A DNA stretch of 64,000 bases from positions 82,788,151 to 82,852,150 of the forward strand of contig NC_133120.1 of NCBI RefSeq assembly GCF_033568475.1, in the 5' to 3' direction. This DNA is from Henckelia pumila (Eukaryota; Streptophyta; Magnoliopsida; Lamiales; Gesneriaceae). The first letter of the stretch is position 1. Every line of letters starts with the position of its first letter. Positions 10,275 to 21,519 of the stretch are shown here, piece after piece. The position numbers were made by a program, and so were the translations under genes. The notes under the pieces are model-generated. The model was given only the letters and a program-made list of their open reading frames with translations. It made no database searches and was not told where the DNA came from.

Positions 10275-13109
10275 GGGTTGTTGTGATGATTAAAAGAGAT
10301 GTATATATTTATGAGTTTCTCTGTTTAAAAAAGAAACAAAAAAATAAAAAAATTAAGAGAGAGTCAGATTATATGTTTTATCTCCATCGGTATATTTTGT
10401 TGAGTGAAGAAAAGATTTTTGGTAGAATGTGAAATATTGTACCATTTAATTTAACTACTCGATATATCAGATCGCTAGCTAACATGCAACACAAAAGATA
10501 AAAGATGACCCCACAACTGCAACTTTTGCTCCCACGTATATGGTCCCATGCATGCATGCATCATAAATCTGAACCTGTATGTGCTTCTCTACCTATAAAT
10601 GTTTCTTGTGCGAGAGACAAAGAGTACATTTTTGAATCGTGGTGGGGAAGCCATGGATATTATATTAGTACCCAAACCAAATTCAATTTCAAATCTTTTC
10701 CCTCACTACTCAAATATATTTAACATTAAGTTAAAAGCATTCTAATTAATTTTCTTATGAAAGTGTGTTGGGACTTGGGAGATTCCTCAGCACAAAAGAG
10801 AGCAAATCATACAAGCTAAATGGTGCATGGAACTCTGCATATATAGAACAACAATGCCAAGGGAGATTCGCCAAGAAAAATGATGATATTGGACAAAGTT
10901 TTCTTCCATATATATAAGGGAAAATAAGTTTTTTGGTCCATTAACATGTCAATGTTATGGTTTTGGTCCATTAACTTTTCCGATATGGGTTTTGGTACAC
11001 TAACTTTGCATTTTTAGTATTTTTTGGTCCAACTGCATATGTGTCAACTTCTAATTGGTCCAAAATGATGACGTGGACCAATCAGAAGCTGACACGTATG
11101 CAGTTGGACCAAAAAACACTAAAAATGCAAAATTAGTGTACCAAAACCCACATTGAAAAAGTTACTGGACCAAAACTCAAAGGGGGTAAATTTACTAGAC
11201 CAAAAAACTTATTTTCCCTATATATAATTAGCTGGTATCGTTGTTTGGTGTCTGCAGGTTGCACAAAAATTGCATTTGGGCAAAATCATTTCAAGATAAA
11301 TCCCATTTAGAGTACTAAATGATCACAAGTTTTTTTTTTTTTTTGAACATAAATGATCACAAGTTTTGAAACCACTATAATTGAAAATTTTATTATACGT
11401 GACATTCATCTATTAGTTATACAAGTTGCCACGTTACCCTGTGCTCAACGATAAAATTCAATTACGATTCCATCGCGAAACTCTCTCTCTCTCTCTTTTG
11501 CACGGGTTAAGCACTTAAGCTTAATCTAATCTTCGTTGACGGCCCATGGAAATCGGAACATAAGATTTTAGCTTTGTGTAGTGGGCTTTTACGGGGAGCC
11601 CAAAGGAAAAGCACTAGCTAGGCCAGCCCGATTGTTATTTACATTTTCTAACATAAACCTATTTTTTTAAGAAAATTTTATAACTTTTGACGGATCATAA
11701 ATTACAATGAGCGAAACCAAATAATTTATTGTACACATAAATATGGGTGAAATAACTATTTAATATAACTTGCATGCTCACCTTTCATTAGATTGTAATG
11801 GTGAAGTACATGCCTCACAAAAAGCTCCTATAAAACAATTTTATTATATATTTTGTGAAACAGATCTCCCACCTGACCGACTAATGAAAAAATATTACTT
11901 TTTCATTTTAAAAATATTAATTTTCATCACAAAAAACTTACTCTACTTTTATCTGGTCAGCAAACTAAAAAGATGCGTGATAGTTTAAATTAGATGAAAA
12001 AATGAATTAAAATCAGCTAAGTCGGTGTTTAATTACATTTGCAATATATTTTGTCTTTAAAAAAAGGTACGATGGACATTTAAGGAATTTTAAAAAGGGC
12101 TTCACCAACAAATAAAAATTAGTTAACTTAGAGAGATAATTTTAATTAATAGCATTGATATATATATTTCAAAAGCTTCCACCAAGCTGGCTGATCATGT
12201 GAATATTTTGTTGGGGCCTGTAAAGGACACGCGCCAGAGAGAAGTATTACCTAATTTATGCCACAGATGATAAATGTACTCACTTGAGCTTTGATCTCTT
12301 TACTTTCACACAAGAGATGTGGCATTCATTTCTCATTCCGAGTAAAGGTATCAAACCTAGCTAGTGAGACAACAATTAATAAAACAATCGCAAAACAAAA
12401 ACTAATAAATATACCTAGGCTTTGAGATTAGATATATATTAGCTAGTCTAAATTAATATACCTAGGGGGGAAACCATGATGATTAGAAATTAAGAATAAG
12501 TATAGCAAAGCTTTTTAAGTGGTTCAACTTGCAAAAAAAAAAAAAAAAAGAACCCAAAAAAAAAAAAGGTTCCCCCTTTGAAAAAGAAAGAGTGGGGTTG
12601 ATTTGTCATTTGTCAAAAGACTTTGTGGCATTGAAATTCTTGGAATAATTGAAAGAAAATAATTCTTGCAATAGTGGGCGTGGGACCTATATACAGAATA
12701 AATGGTAGAACTAATATGGATGGACAAGTATATAGGGATTTCAAGCTTCTGCTGGAACAAATACAGATATTACATAATATCACTTCTAGCAACAGCATAA
12801 ATTAAAGAGGCGTGCGTATATAGGTACATGCAAATAAAAAGAAATTATTACTTTCTCAGTAACAAGCTAGCTAGCTAGGCATGCAATATGTCTACAAACG
12901 AAAAAGTAACAGAATGAAGAAGAAGGATCAAATTGAGTCGATGCAACAAGCACTAGAACACGTAGATCGTCGGTTTTTAAAATCCATTAATTAAATTCTG
13001 TCTATTAATGGAATCATATTAAAGAAGAACAATGATCATTAGCAGCATTCATTTCTTGAATCTTAAATAATAACTTCGCGCGCGTCGATGGTGGAATCTT
13101 GTTTTGGGA
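10275..13109. other. Intergenic region holding one MITE
   Basis: Apart from the MULE-type MITE at 10918-11218, only short spurious ORFs and homopolymers are seen (for example the A-rich run at 12533-12567). No RNA gene was recognised. Confidence 0.55.
10918..11218. mobile_element. MULE-type MITE with long inverted repeats and 9-bp target duplication
   Basis: The 301-bp element starts GGGAAAATAAGTTTTTTGG and ends with its complement. The two halves pair for roughly 140 bp each, with mismatches, through GGTACACTAA, GCATTTTTAGT and TTTTTTGGTCCAACTGCATA. The sequence TATATATAA directly precedes the first G and directly follows the last C, a 9-bp target-site duplication as expected for Mutator-like elements. 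There is no coding capacity, so it is non-autonomous. Confidence 0.8.
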
Positions 13110-14241
13110 CTAGAAAATCATGTCATCCGGTTCTAACCAGAGCTCGTGCTGTGTTACGCATTCGAGCAAATTTATTCCGAATGTAGGAGGGGTTCCTTCA
13201 TAAGACGTGCTGATAGTTGAGCTGCTGCTGTTTGGCGGGCTGAACACCGTCGTTGTTCCCGGATTACGACACTGAAAATGATCGGAATCACATGTGGTTG
13301 CTCCCCACAGCAGTCCGATCCTGTCGGGATCGTGCAGATCTTGTAGTGGCTGAGAGATTAAGGTTGATTTTTGAGGTGAACAATAAGGAGTACTATGATC
13401 TTTGTGATAGGGTACTGAAGGAGATAAGTTTGCAACTTCAGGTGTGAGATTGGCAGTTGTAATGTCATGTATGCTCGATCTTTTCTTGTCTTTGGTCCCC
13501 AAAAGTTGCCTGGTGAAATACTTCTGAGCATGGCTCGCCACCTGCGTCGGCGTCCTAGTCGTCACGAAACTATTCGCTATGTTTCTCCAGTCTCCTTTCC
13601 CATACTTTTTTAACCCCAACAAAAATTGCCTGAGGATGTTGAAAAATATATATGTAACATATATAATTGATCAGAAAATGTTGAGGTAATTAATATATAT
13701 GTCTATATAATATATTAAACCCTAGACAATTAAGTACATATATATAGTAAACCCTAGCCTAGACAATATAAGCCCTTGGCTAAGCATTAATAAATTAACA
13801 CTTATCGATCATGCACCTATGTTCTTCCTCTGTCCAGGGAACTCCTTTTTTCCGTTCCTGGTCCGAACCCCGAGCCGACGAGCTCCGTTTTCGAACCGGA
13901 TTAATACAATGTCCACGGCTATTCACCCACTCCAGCAACGTGAAAGAGCTGTTGTTTGCATTATTATAATTATAACCAGGTGGAATGGGTATCAGTCCCG
14001 CTTCTATGTCGCTAACATCTTCCACCAATTCTTGATACTGTTTCATTACATCGCTTATCGTCTTCCCCGGAATCATGGCCGCCACATTGTACCACCTGTC
14101 GGGAGTATCTTGATCGAAATACGCCAGAGCATTCTCGAACCTTTTGTTCTCCTCAGCCGTCCATCTAGTAATCACCCCATGATTTCCCTCAAAAAAAGGC
14201 CAGCTGTTACAATAATCAGAATCCAAGCTGAAACAATCCAT
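13110..14241 (-). CDS. DIVARICATA-like two-repeat MYB transcription factor
   Basis: Two exons, 14241-13817 and 13629-13110, joined across a 187-bp GT-AG intron (13816-13630), give 314 residues in a continuous frame. Residues about 24-76 form the first MYB/SANT repeat ([20 protein letters not shown], then [15 protein letters not shown]). Next comes the family linker [13 protein letters not shown]. Residues about 133-181 form the second repeat, beginning [20 protein letters not shown] and ending in the diagnostic SHAQKYF motif at 174-180, followed by [11 protein letters not shown]. This is the DIV subgroup of plant MYB-related proteins, nuclear DNA-binding regulators best known from flower asymmetry in Antirrhinum. 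The splice falls inside the Arg codon between EEEH and QFLL, which restores the conserved motif exactly. The C terminus is variable and Ser/Pro-rich. Two AAACCCTAG telo-boxes lie in the intron. Orthology to a specific DIV gene cannot be decided. Confidence 0.9.
13717..13757. promoter_or_regulatory. Two telo-box motifs inside the MYB intron
   Basis: AAACCCTAG occurs at 13717-13725 and again at 13749-13757, within the single intron of the MYB gene. In plants such telo-boxes are bound by telomere-repeat-binding factors and are linked to Polycomb recruitment. Regulation of this gene through them is inference. Confidence 0.45.
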
Positions 14242-16553
14242 TTTTCTTGAAATCCCACCACCTATACATGCACTAGAGTAGATGCAGAGTACGTTGTTGG
14301 GAGATTTTAATAGAATGATCTAAACACTTTAGGGGTCGAGGAATCTTGGAAATTAGGATAATGCTCAGTTAACTTTCAAGAAACAGTACTTGGGAAAAAA
14401 GAAAAAAGAAGAACATGGATGATCGTGCTTGGGGATGATGGATTCTGCATTTTTTTATTGGGCTAGGAAGATGAATAAAGAAGGGGGGAAAAGTGAAGAA
14501 AGATACAGAGAACCTATGCCAAGAAAACAAAACAAATTAATCTGTCATGTGAATGGATATATAGAAAACTACGTATACAGTATAAAGGTGGGGGGGTTAA
14601 AAGTGAAACAGACAAGCAAAATTCCCCAGGAATCGAATTAAAAATTTAAGGATATGATGTTATTCAAAAATAATTATAGATAGTGAATCTTGCTGTGTGT
14701 GTAAAGTCATGTTGTTTGTTAGTTTAAGGATGTATGGAAACACGGCAAAATTGTTCGGTCAGACAGATTAGAGGTGTCTGAAAATGATTGGGTGGAAGCC
14801 GTTTGTGGGGTCTGTACCTCACTAATGAAACTTTTAAATTTTAATTATTAATTTTTTTTATTTTTTATTTTCTTTTGAGATAATTAAATACCAATTTGTT
14901 GGTGGGTCACTTTCGACCAATGATAATAAATATGTTTGGTACTTGTATGAGAGAATCTACTCTAGAGTAATCTAATTATTAATGCTTATACGTACACATG
15001 CTTTCTATAATCCAACCAATTAATCGACTTCATCCACATTTAAAATTATATTAATTGTTGTTAGCAACTGCACAACTCTCTGGGCAAACTCTATTTGACT
15101 ATTTCTTTTCTATTTGTTACAATGTATTGTATTACACTTAATAATGAATGAGTGGATATGAAAAGTTGCGCTTTACTTATTTGGGTGTCAATGGGTAGAA
15201 CCGTACGTTAGGCTCATGAACTCAGAGAGAGACGTGTTTTACTACAGATGTTGTCTCAATCGATCTTATCCTTCCTAGTTGTTGGTGTTGCAGGCAGTGA
15301 TCAATTTTACTTATTAAGATATGACGTTTGTTAATGTTCATCAGCTTGATGCATAGAGATTCCCATAAATTAACACATCTAATGTTCTTCTTACCCATAC
15401 ACATTTGACCCAACGAAACAATTAATTAAAGTATTGGGTCCGGGTAATTAAGATTTACCATTTTTACAAAGCTACCTTGATGGAAACAAAAAATATATTT
15501 GTTTAAAAATTAATTTGAACACAAAAATCTCTCCTCAAATTTATAAAGAAAATCCATTATCCTTCAAAATGTAAAGACACAATGAAGAAAATAAAGTTGA
15601 TTAAAATCCTAGGACCCCGAACTTTAATCAAAATTAAAAATATATATAAAAAGAAGGTTTAAGCACATAATTATTTTACATAAATATTTCCATTACACAA
15701 AAAAAGGCTAATGCTCGAATACGTGTTCCTGAAATACCAGTAAATACATTTAAATAATGAAAATATAAAGTTGGTTGCAGCCTTTTTTTTTTCCACGCCA
15801 ATTTCTCGTAAAAATTTAGAACTATAATTAAAAATTTTAAATCCAAAATTCTATAACCAAACATGGACACGATCACACAAATTATATAATATAATAATCA
15901 CAAGTTTTTCTTTTATTTTTCTCCAGTTAAAAATATATTAAAACCCAAATGCATAAAATGAGCCAACCATGAGCTATCATAACATTAACAAATCAAATGC
16001 TGAGATTTTCCTCGATTTGAGCATTGGTGATCAATTACTGTAGTAATCACCCAAGAGGGAATTTTTATTTTAATTAATTTATTTTATTTTATACAAAAAA
16101 AAGTCTTTATGAAAGGTTCACTGTACCCAATGTACTATTACCAAGCTGCAGTCGGCAGAATATTTGTAATAAAAAAAATATTTGTAATAACTAAAAAAGT
16201 GCATCTGCGTTGCATGTGAAATACCGAAACTTTGAAGTCGAAAAGCACAAATGAAAATCCAAATGAATAAAATTAAAATCTGAAATAAAATAGATAATAT
16301 CCGAAGATTATTTCTTAAAATCATTTTGAACTCATATGAGTATATGATGTGAACAAAAGATTCAGAATCCATGATCAATGTTCTATTCCTACTACAGTGG
16401 TTGACAAATAGACAGAGATCAAAGATACCAAAACTGAGATTCCGATGTAGATTACCAAAAATTTTGTTCATACTAAGCTTTGAAAGGGGGAAAAAATAAC
16501 AAATTGACCCAATTTTCAGGGAAATAATATGATGACGCATCACATAACAAAGT
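14242..16553. other. Intergenic region, no gene seen
   Basis: This is the upstream region of the minus-strand MYB gene (14242 to about 15000). Further on there are only AT-rich stretches and short ORFs whose translations have no recognisable motif. No clear TATA box could be picked for the MYB gene. Confidence 0.55.
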
Positions 16554-16901
16554 TGTAGGACCGAGCGTTAGCCGTTTTACCAAAAACTAGAGCTGGTGAA
16601 AATTATACAACTCAAATCTTTTAAACCGCACAGCAGTTCAAGCGCCATGGTATGATCGCCCTACCAAGCAGGGACAAATATTGCACCAAACAATCTCTCT
16701 TTCAATAATTCCATTCCTTCCAATAATGAGAATCAAACTCATAATCTTGGCTTTGATACCAAATGCAGGACCGAGCGCTTGCCGCTTTACCAAAAGCTAT
16801 AACTGGTGGAAATGATGCAACTCAAATCTTTTGAACCGCACAGCAGGTCAAGCATCATAGTTCGATCGCTCAAGCAGTGACAAATATTATTACACTCAAC
16901 A
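16554..16901 (-). mobile_element. Complete TRIM (miniature LTR retrotransposon)
   Basis: Two directly repeated LTRs (16554-16692 and 16764-16901, about 139 and 138 bp) both start TG(T/C)AGGACCGAGCG on the plus strand and end in CAAACA or CAACA. The 71-bp interior carries TGGCTTTGATACCA at about 16748-16761, the complement of a TGGTATCA... primer binding site for initiator Met-tRNA, and a CT-rich end (a polypurine tract on the minus strand). Flanks are AAAGT and AAAAT, a 5-bp target duplication with one change. The element is therefore on the minus strand, 348 bp in all, with no protein. A solo relative lies at about 7952-8085. Confidence 0.8.
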
Positions 16902-17928
16902 AAAATTATCACTTAGTATTGTTGTACGTGATGCAAAAGATTTGAATATGACTAGTAAACTTTCTGTTATATAAATATTTACAAAAATAAATGTCATCGA
17001 TCAATCTAAAACACATATGTTGAAGAAATTTACAAAAAGTATGCATATGGGAGAAATTTTTGTGATAAGAACAAAGTAATTAATCACATTTTCATCAATT
17101 AATATCTTTTTTCAAATATTTTTCTCTTCTTTGAGTGTAACTTCATATATAACATTGGTGAATAACAAATATCTTGAGTCTTGACAACAACCTCTTTATT
17201 GTCATTTTTTTTATTTTTTTTAAGTCGTGTTTTTTTTCCAAAAAAAAAGGTCATGAACAAGTCGATATATTTATATTTTGTAAGTTTCTCGGAACAATTT
17301 TATATTGAAATTTGATCGATTATTACATTTGTCAATTTTTTTTAATTAAATTTTTTTTATCATTGTAAGAAAATGGTTTATTTTGAAAAATTAGAATTTT
17401 GGTAGATAATTTTTTCAATTGTGATTTTGGTCCTTTATGTTTTCATATTTCAGTTTATATATCATGTATGCTTCGGTTTTTTTTTTTTGAGAGTTTTAAG
17501 TCAATTTTCGTCGAAAATGCTGATATGACACTACACACGCCAGCTCTACTTCAGCGCTGCATTGGTGCTAGATCAGCACTACACCATATAAAGGACTAAA
17601 CTGTCAAAAAAAACATTGATGGAGACTAAAATTGAAATCCAACAACATAGATGACCAAAATCACATAGAGCCAAACATACAGGACAAAAAAAAAAATTCC
17701 CACTAATGTTAATATATTTTATGTATCTTTTGGATTTTCAATAAATGATATGAAAGAAACGATTTTATGTCTCATCTCACCACCTCTTATTTCTCGATCA
17801 ATAATTCAAATTGACTCGATTCAAAATCCCTTGATAAAACTCAAATATTTTATCAAATCTCATTCAGCTGGATTTCTTCAATAATAATGCAATCGACTTG
17901 TTTCAACGTCCTTGATATAGAGATAAAG
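16902..17928. other. Intergenic region with a degenerate foldback repeat
   Basis: Between about 17385 and 17700 the two sides share words in inverted orientation (GTGATTTTGGTCCTTTATGT against its complement near 17660-17690), suggesting an old foldback MITE without clean termini. At about 17868-17900 lies GCTGGATTTCTTCAATAATAATGCAATC. A near copy lies in the same orientation just right of the palindromic element (about 21683-21722). Confidence 0.4.
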
Positions 17929-18037
17929 TTCATTGATGCGAACATCATAAAATGAATATCCAGGCGTAGGTTCTTTTTCGAGTTGTTGTTTTTTCTTTCT
18001 ATTTTTTCTCATGTCTGTTTGTAGTAAGGGGCCTCCC

Positions 18038-18044
18038 TTTTATA
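18038..18044 (-). promoter_or_regulatory. LTR-like TATA box, left arm (outward)
   Basis: TATAAAA on the minus strand, about 105 bp from the left CA terminus. It is mirrored by the box at 21513-21519. Confidence 0.55.
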
Positions 18045-18841
18045 CGCATTGACCCGGCCTCTTCCATGATTTCCCAGCATGGCCCAACTGACAACTGTTT
18101 TTGTTATGGGATAGTTGTCACGTAGGATTGACCCCCCCGTAATACTAGGAAGAGCCCATACCGAGCCCATACTGTTACACCATGCTGCCTAATGATTTGA
18201 TTTGCAGTAAGAGTCTGCCACACGTAAAGGAGGTATGAGCTTCCTTTTATATGAAATGACCCTGGGCCCACCGAGTATTACGGGCCCCTGGTTTCCGGGT
18301 ATTTATCCTTGATACCTGGGCCCCTGAAGAAGCTCCTAGGTTCCCGGTTTATGAGATGACCCCGGGCCCATCACTCGGGACTTATCGGGATGACGCCGGG
18401 CTCCCGTCTTGCAAGCCAACCCCGGGCTCACCGTCCGGGCCTATCAGGATAACACCACACCTCCGGCAAATAGTCGGGCTAGAACCTGTTTCGCTGTCCC
18501 GAGAGATTAATATGGCCCTTCCCCGGTGGTCCTGTGTGGTACACTGAGCTCCACGTCAGCCCTAAATGCTTCGTAGTACGCGTTGTCAGGATCTTGTCAG
18601 AGGTCGCTTTAGCTTCCCAAGCACGCTTTGCGCATCTCTTCCGTTCAATTCAAAATAGACGGCTTAGATTGCCCAGACCTTTTATTAATACTCCAGCACT
18701 TGTGCTTTCTCTTCACCTCCTCATTGCCTCCCCCCCCTGCGCGATTGTCTCTGATTATCCGTCCTTCGCTTCCACTTCCGTCATTCGTCTCCCGCACACT
18801 TTCACTCGCCTCGTAATTACGTAAGTATTCTTTTTTCCTTC

Positions 18842-19774
18842 ATGTCTACTGGTACGTCCTCTACCTCTGGGGCGAATGCCAAAGGCTTGCCTAGAGACGA
18901 AGAGCCTAGCGGTGACTCGAGCGATGCTCGTTCCGCTTCGGATCTTCCTTCCCGACCTCGCCTTTCTAGAAAAACTTCCCGCGCAAAACACTCTGTAGCC
19001 TCGTCCTCCAATGCGAGGGGAAGAGGAAAAAAGAAAGTGCAGAACCCCACCCCCCTTGCCTCCGTTCCGCCAACCCTAGGATGGTTCACCCATCTTCCCA
19101 GCACCTTATCGCATGGGGCGGCGGAGGAATTGCGTGGCTCGGGAGAAATCCCCTTATCTTATACTTTTTTTCGCCCCTTATCAGGGAGCACACCCGATAC
19201 CCCTCCGTCGGATTGTCATACCTTTTTTCGGGATCAAATCCGTAGCGGTCTTCGCTTTCCCATTCCTCCTTTCTACCTGGCAGTTGCCGACTTTTTCCGA
19301 GTTCCGGTTAACCAATTTCATCCGAACTCCTTCCGAATTATGGCATCCACCTACATTCTTTTCAAAATGCATAACTTAGCCATCATCCCCCTCATCTTTC
19401 ACTACTTTTTCTCCTGCCGTTTTAACGAAGGGGCCTTTTCTTTGGCCGCCCGGCAGAATGCTCGCTTCCTTTCCGATATCCCTTCTTCCCTGAAGGGATG
19501 GAAAGAAAGGTACTTCTTTATCCGCCCCCCGGCCCCCTTCTCTTTTAGGATCGGGTTTTTGTCCAGCCTTCCCCCTCAACCTGAACTCCCTAAAAACTAT
19601 AAGGTTGAGGAGCCCTACGTTCGCAGCCTGGCTTTAGTGGGCAACCAAAACTTCTCTTTCCCTGTCCTTTTAACGCATGAGAATATGATAGCTTACGGGT
19701 TGAGTACCCGGGTGGAAGATCCCCTTAACGAGGTGATCGACGCTTACGGTGCTCCGGGAGCTCAACCTGGTTAA
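18842..19774 (+). CDS. Transposase_28 / putative gypsy-type transposon ORF, left arm (3'-truncated by the palindrome)
   Basis: An open frame of 310 residues. The first 75 are Ser/Arg/Lys-rich and disordered (MSTGTSSTSGANAKG...). Residues about 120-225 carry the plant domain known as Transposase_28, with the signature LRFPIPPFYLAVADFFRVPV, then QFHPNSFRIMASTYILF, then FFSCRFNEGAF. The frame runs into the central spacer and ends after APGAQPG, so the natural C terminus is missing. The ORF points inward, opposite to the outward LTR-like promoter of the same arm. That fits the antisense ORFs described between pol and the 3' LTR in Tat-lineage elements such as Grande (family knowledge; membership here is inference). 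It is not a host gene. Confidence 0.7.
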   Translation: MSTGTSSTSGANAKGLPRDEEPSGDSSDARSASDLPSRPRLSRKTSRAKHSVASSSNARGRGKKKVQNPTPLASVPPTLGWFTHLPSTLSHGAAEELRGSGEIPLSYTFFRPLSGSTPDTPPSDCHTFFRDQIRSGLRFPIPPFYLAVADFFRVPVNQFHPNSFRIMASTYILFKMHNLAIIPLIFHYFFSCRFNEGAFSLAARQNARFLSDIPSSLKGWKERYFFIRPPAPFSFRIGFLSSLPPQPELPKNYKVEEPYVRSLALVGNQNFSFPVLLTHENMIAYGLSTRVEDPLNEVIDAYGAPGAQPG

Positions 19775-19797
19775 GGGGATCTTCCACCCGAAGCACA
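19748..19797. repeat. Spacer at the centre of the palindrome
   Basis: Fifty bases between the arms. They contain CCTGGTTAAGGGGATCTTCC, which occurs again in direct orientation at the start of the right arm (about 19813). This overlap marks where the two copies were joined. Confidence 0.7.
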
Positions 19798-20702
19798 GTA
19801 AGCGTCGATCACCTGGTTAAGGGGATCTTCCATCCGGGTACTCAACCCGTAAGCTATCATATTCTCATGCGTTAAAAGGACAGGGAAAGAGAAGTTTTGG
19901 TTGCCCACTAAAGCCAGGCTGCGAACGTAGGGCTCCTCAACCTTATAGTTTTTAGGGAGTTCAGGTTGAGGGGGAAGGCTGGACAAAAACCCGATCCTAA
20001 AAGAGAAGGGGGCCGGGGGGCGGATAAAGAAGTACCTTTCTTTCCATCCCTTCAGGAAAGAAGGGATATCGGAAAGGAAGCGAGCATTCTGCCGGGCGGC
20101 CAAAAAAAAGGCCCCCTCGTTAAAACGGCAGGAGAAAAAGTAGTGAAAGATGAGTGGGGTGATGGCTAAGTTATGCATTTTGAAAAGAATGTAGGTGGAT
20201 GCCATAATTCGGAAGGAGTTCGGATGAAATTGGTTAACCGGAACTCGAAAAAAGTCGGCAACTGCCAGGTAGAAAGGAGGAATGGGAAAGCGAAGACCGC
20301 TACGGATTTGATCCCGAAAAAAGGTATGACAACCCGACGGAGGGGTATCGGGTGTGCTCCCTGATAAGGGGCGAAACAAAGTATAAGATAAGGGGATTTC
20401 TCCCGAGCCACGCAATTCCTCTGCCGCCCCCTGCGATAAGGTGCTGGGAAGATGTGTGAACCATCCTAGGGTTGGCGGAACGGAGGCAAGGGGGTGGGGT
20501 TCTGCACTTTCTTTTTTCCTCTTCCCCTCGCATTGGAGGACGAGGCTACGGAGTGTTTTGCGCGGGAAGTTTTTCTAGAAAGGCGAGGTCGGGAAGGAAG
20601 AGCCGAAGCGGAACGAGCATTGCTCGAGTCACCGCTAGGCTCTTCGTCTCTAGGCGAGCCTTTGGCATTCGCCCCAGAGGTAGAGGACGTACCAGTAGAC
20701 AT
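19771..20702 (-). pseudogene. Transposase_28 ORF, right arm, frameshifted
   Basis: Inverted copy of the left-arm ORF. The start region (20702-20466) and the domain region (20415-19771) are in different frames. The C run that is six long in the left arm (near 19050) is five long here (G run near 20490), a 1-bp deletion. Substitutions include Asp to Asn and Ser to Phe changes. The C terminus again runs into the palindrome centre, reading DAYCASGGRSP. Confidence 0.7.
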
Positions 20703-20805
20703 GAAGGAAAAAAGAATACTTACGTAATTACGAGGCGAGTGAAAGTGTGCGGGAGATGAATGACGGAAGTGGAAGCGAAAGACGGATAATCAGTGACAAT
20801 CGCGG

Positions 20806-20829
20806 AGGGGGGGGGGGGGGGGGGAGGGA
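20806..20829. repeat. Long G homopolymer in the right arm
   Basis: A run of 18 or more G, interrupted only near its ends. The matching tract in the left arm (complement, near 18730) is only about 8-9 long, so this run has expanded on one side. Confidence 0.8.
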
Positions 20830-21512
20830 GGCAATGAGGAGGTGAAGAGAAAGCACAAGTGCTGGAGTATTAATAAAAGGTCTGGGCAATATAAGCCGTC
20901 TATTTTGAATTGAACGGAAGAGATGCGCAAAGCGTGCTTGGGAAGCTAAAGCGACCTCTAACAAGATCCTGACAACGCGTACTACGAAGCATTTAGGGCT
21001 GACGTGGAGCTCAGTGTACCACACAGGACCACCGGGGAAGGGCCATATTAATCTCTCGGGACAGCGAAACAGGTTCTAGCCCGACTATTTGTCGGAGGTG
21101 TGGTGTTATCCTGATAGGCCCGGACGGTGAGCCCGAGGTCGGCTTGCAAGACGGGAGCCCGGCGTCATCCCGATAAGTCCCGGGTGATGGGCCCGGGGTC
21201 ATCTCATAAACCGGGAACCTAGGAGCTCCTTCAGGGGCCCAGATATCAAGGATAAATACCCGGAAACCAGGGGCCCGTAATACTCGGTGGGCCCAGGGTC
21301 ATTTCATATAAAAGGAAGCCCATACCTCCTTTACGTGTGGCAGACTCTTACTGCAAATCAAATCATTAGGCAGCATGGTGTAACAGTATGGGCTCGGTAT
21401 GGGCTCTTCCTAGTATTAGGGGGGGTCAATCCTACGTGACAACTATCCCATCACAAAAACAGTTGTCAGTTGGGCCATTCTGGGCAATCATGGAAGAGGC
21501 CGGGTCAATGCG

Positions 21513-21519
21513 TATAAAA
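21513..21519 (+). promoter_or_regulatory. LTR-like TATA box, right arm (outward)
   Basis: TATAAAA about 104 bp before the right CA terminus, the mirror image of the box at 18038-18044. It would drive transcription out of the element into flanking DNA. Confidence 0.55.

Noticed and set aside
18356..18824. Plus-strand ORFs upstream of the Transposase_28 ORF, mirrored at 20728-21202
   Set aside because: They fall in the LTR/leader part of the palindrome and are duplicated only because the arm is. There is no domain.
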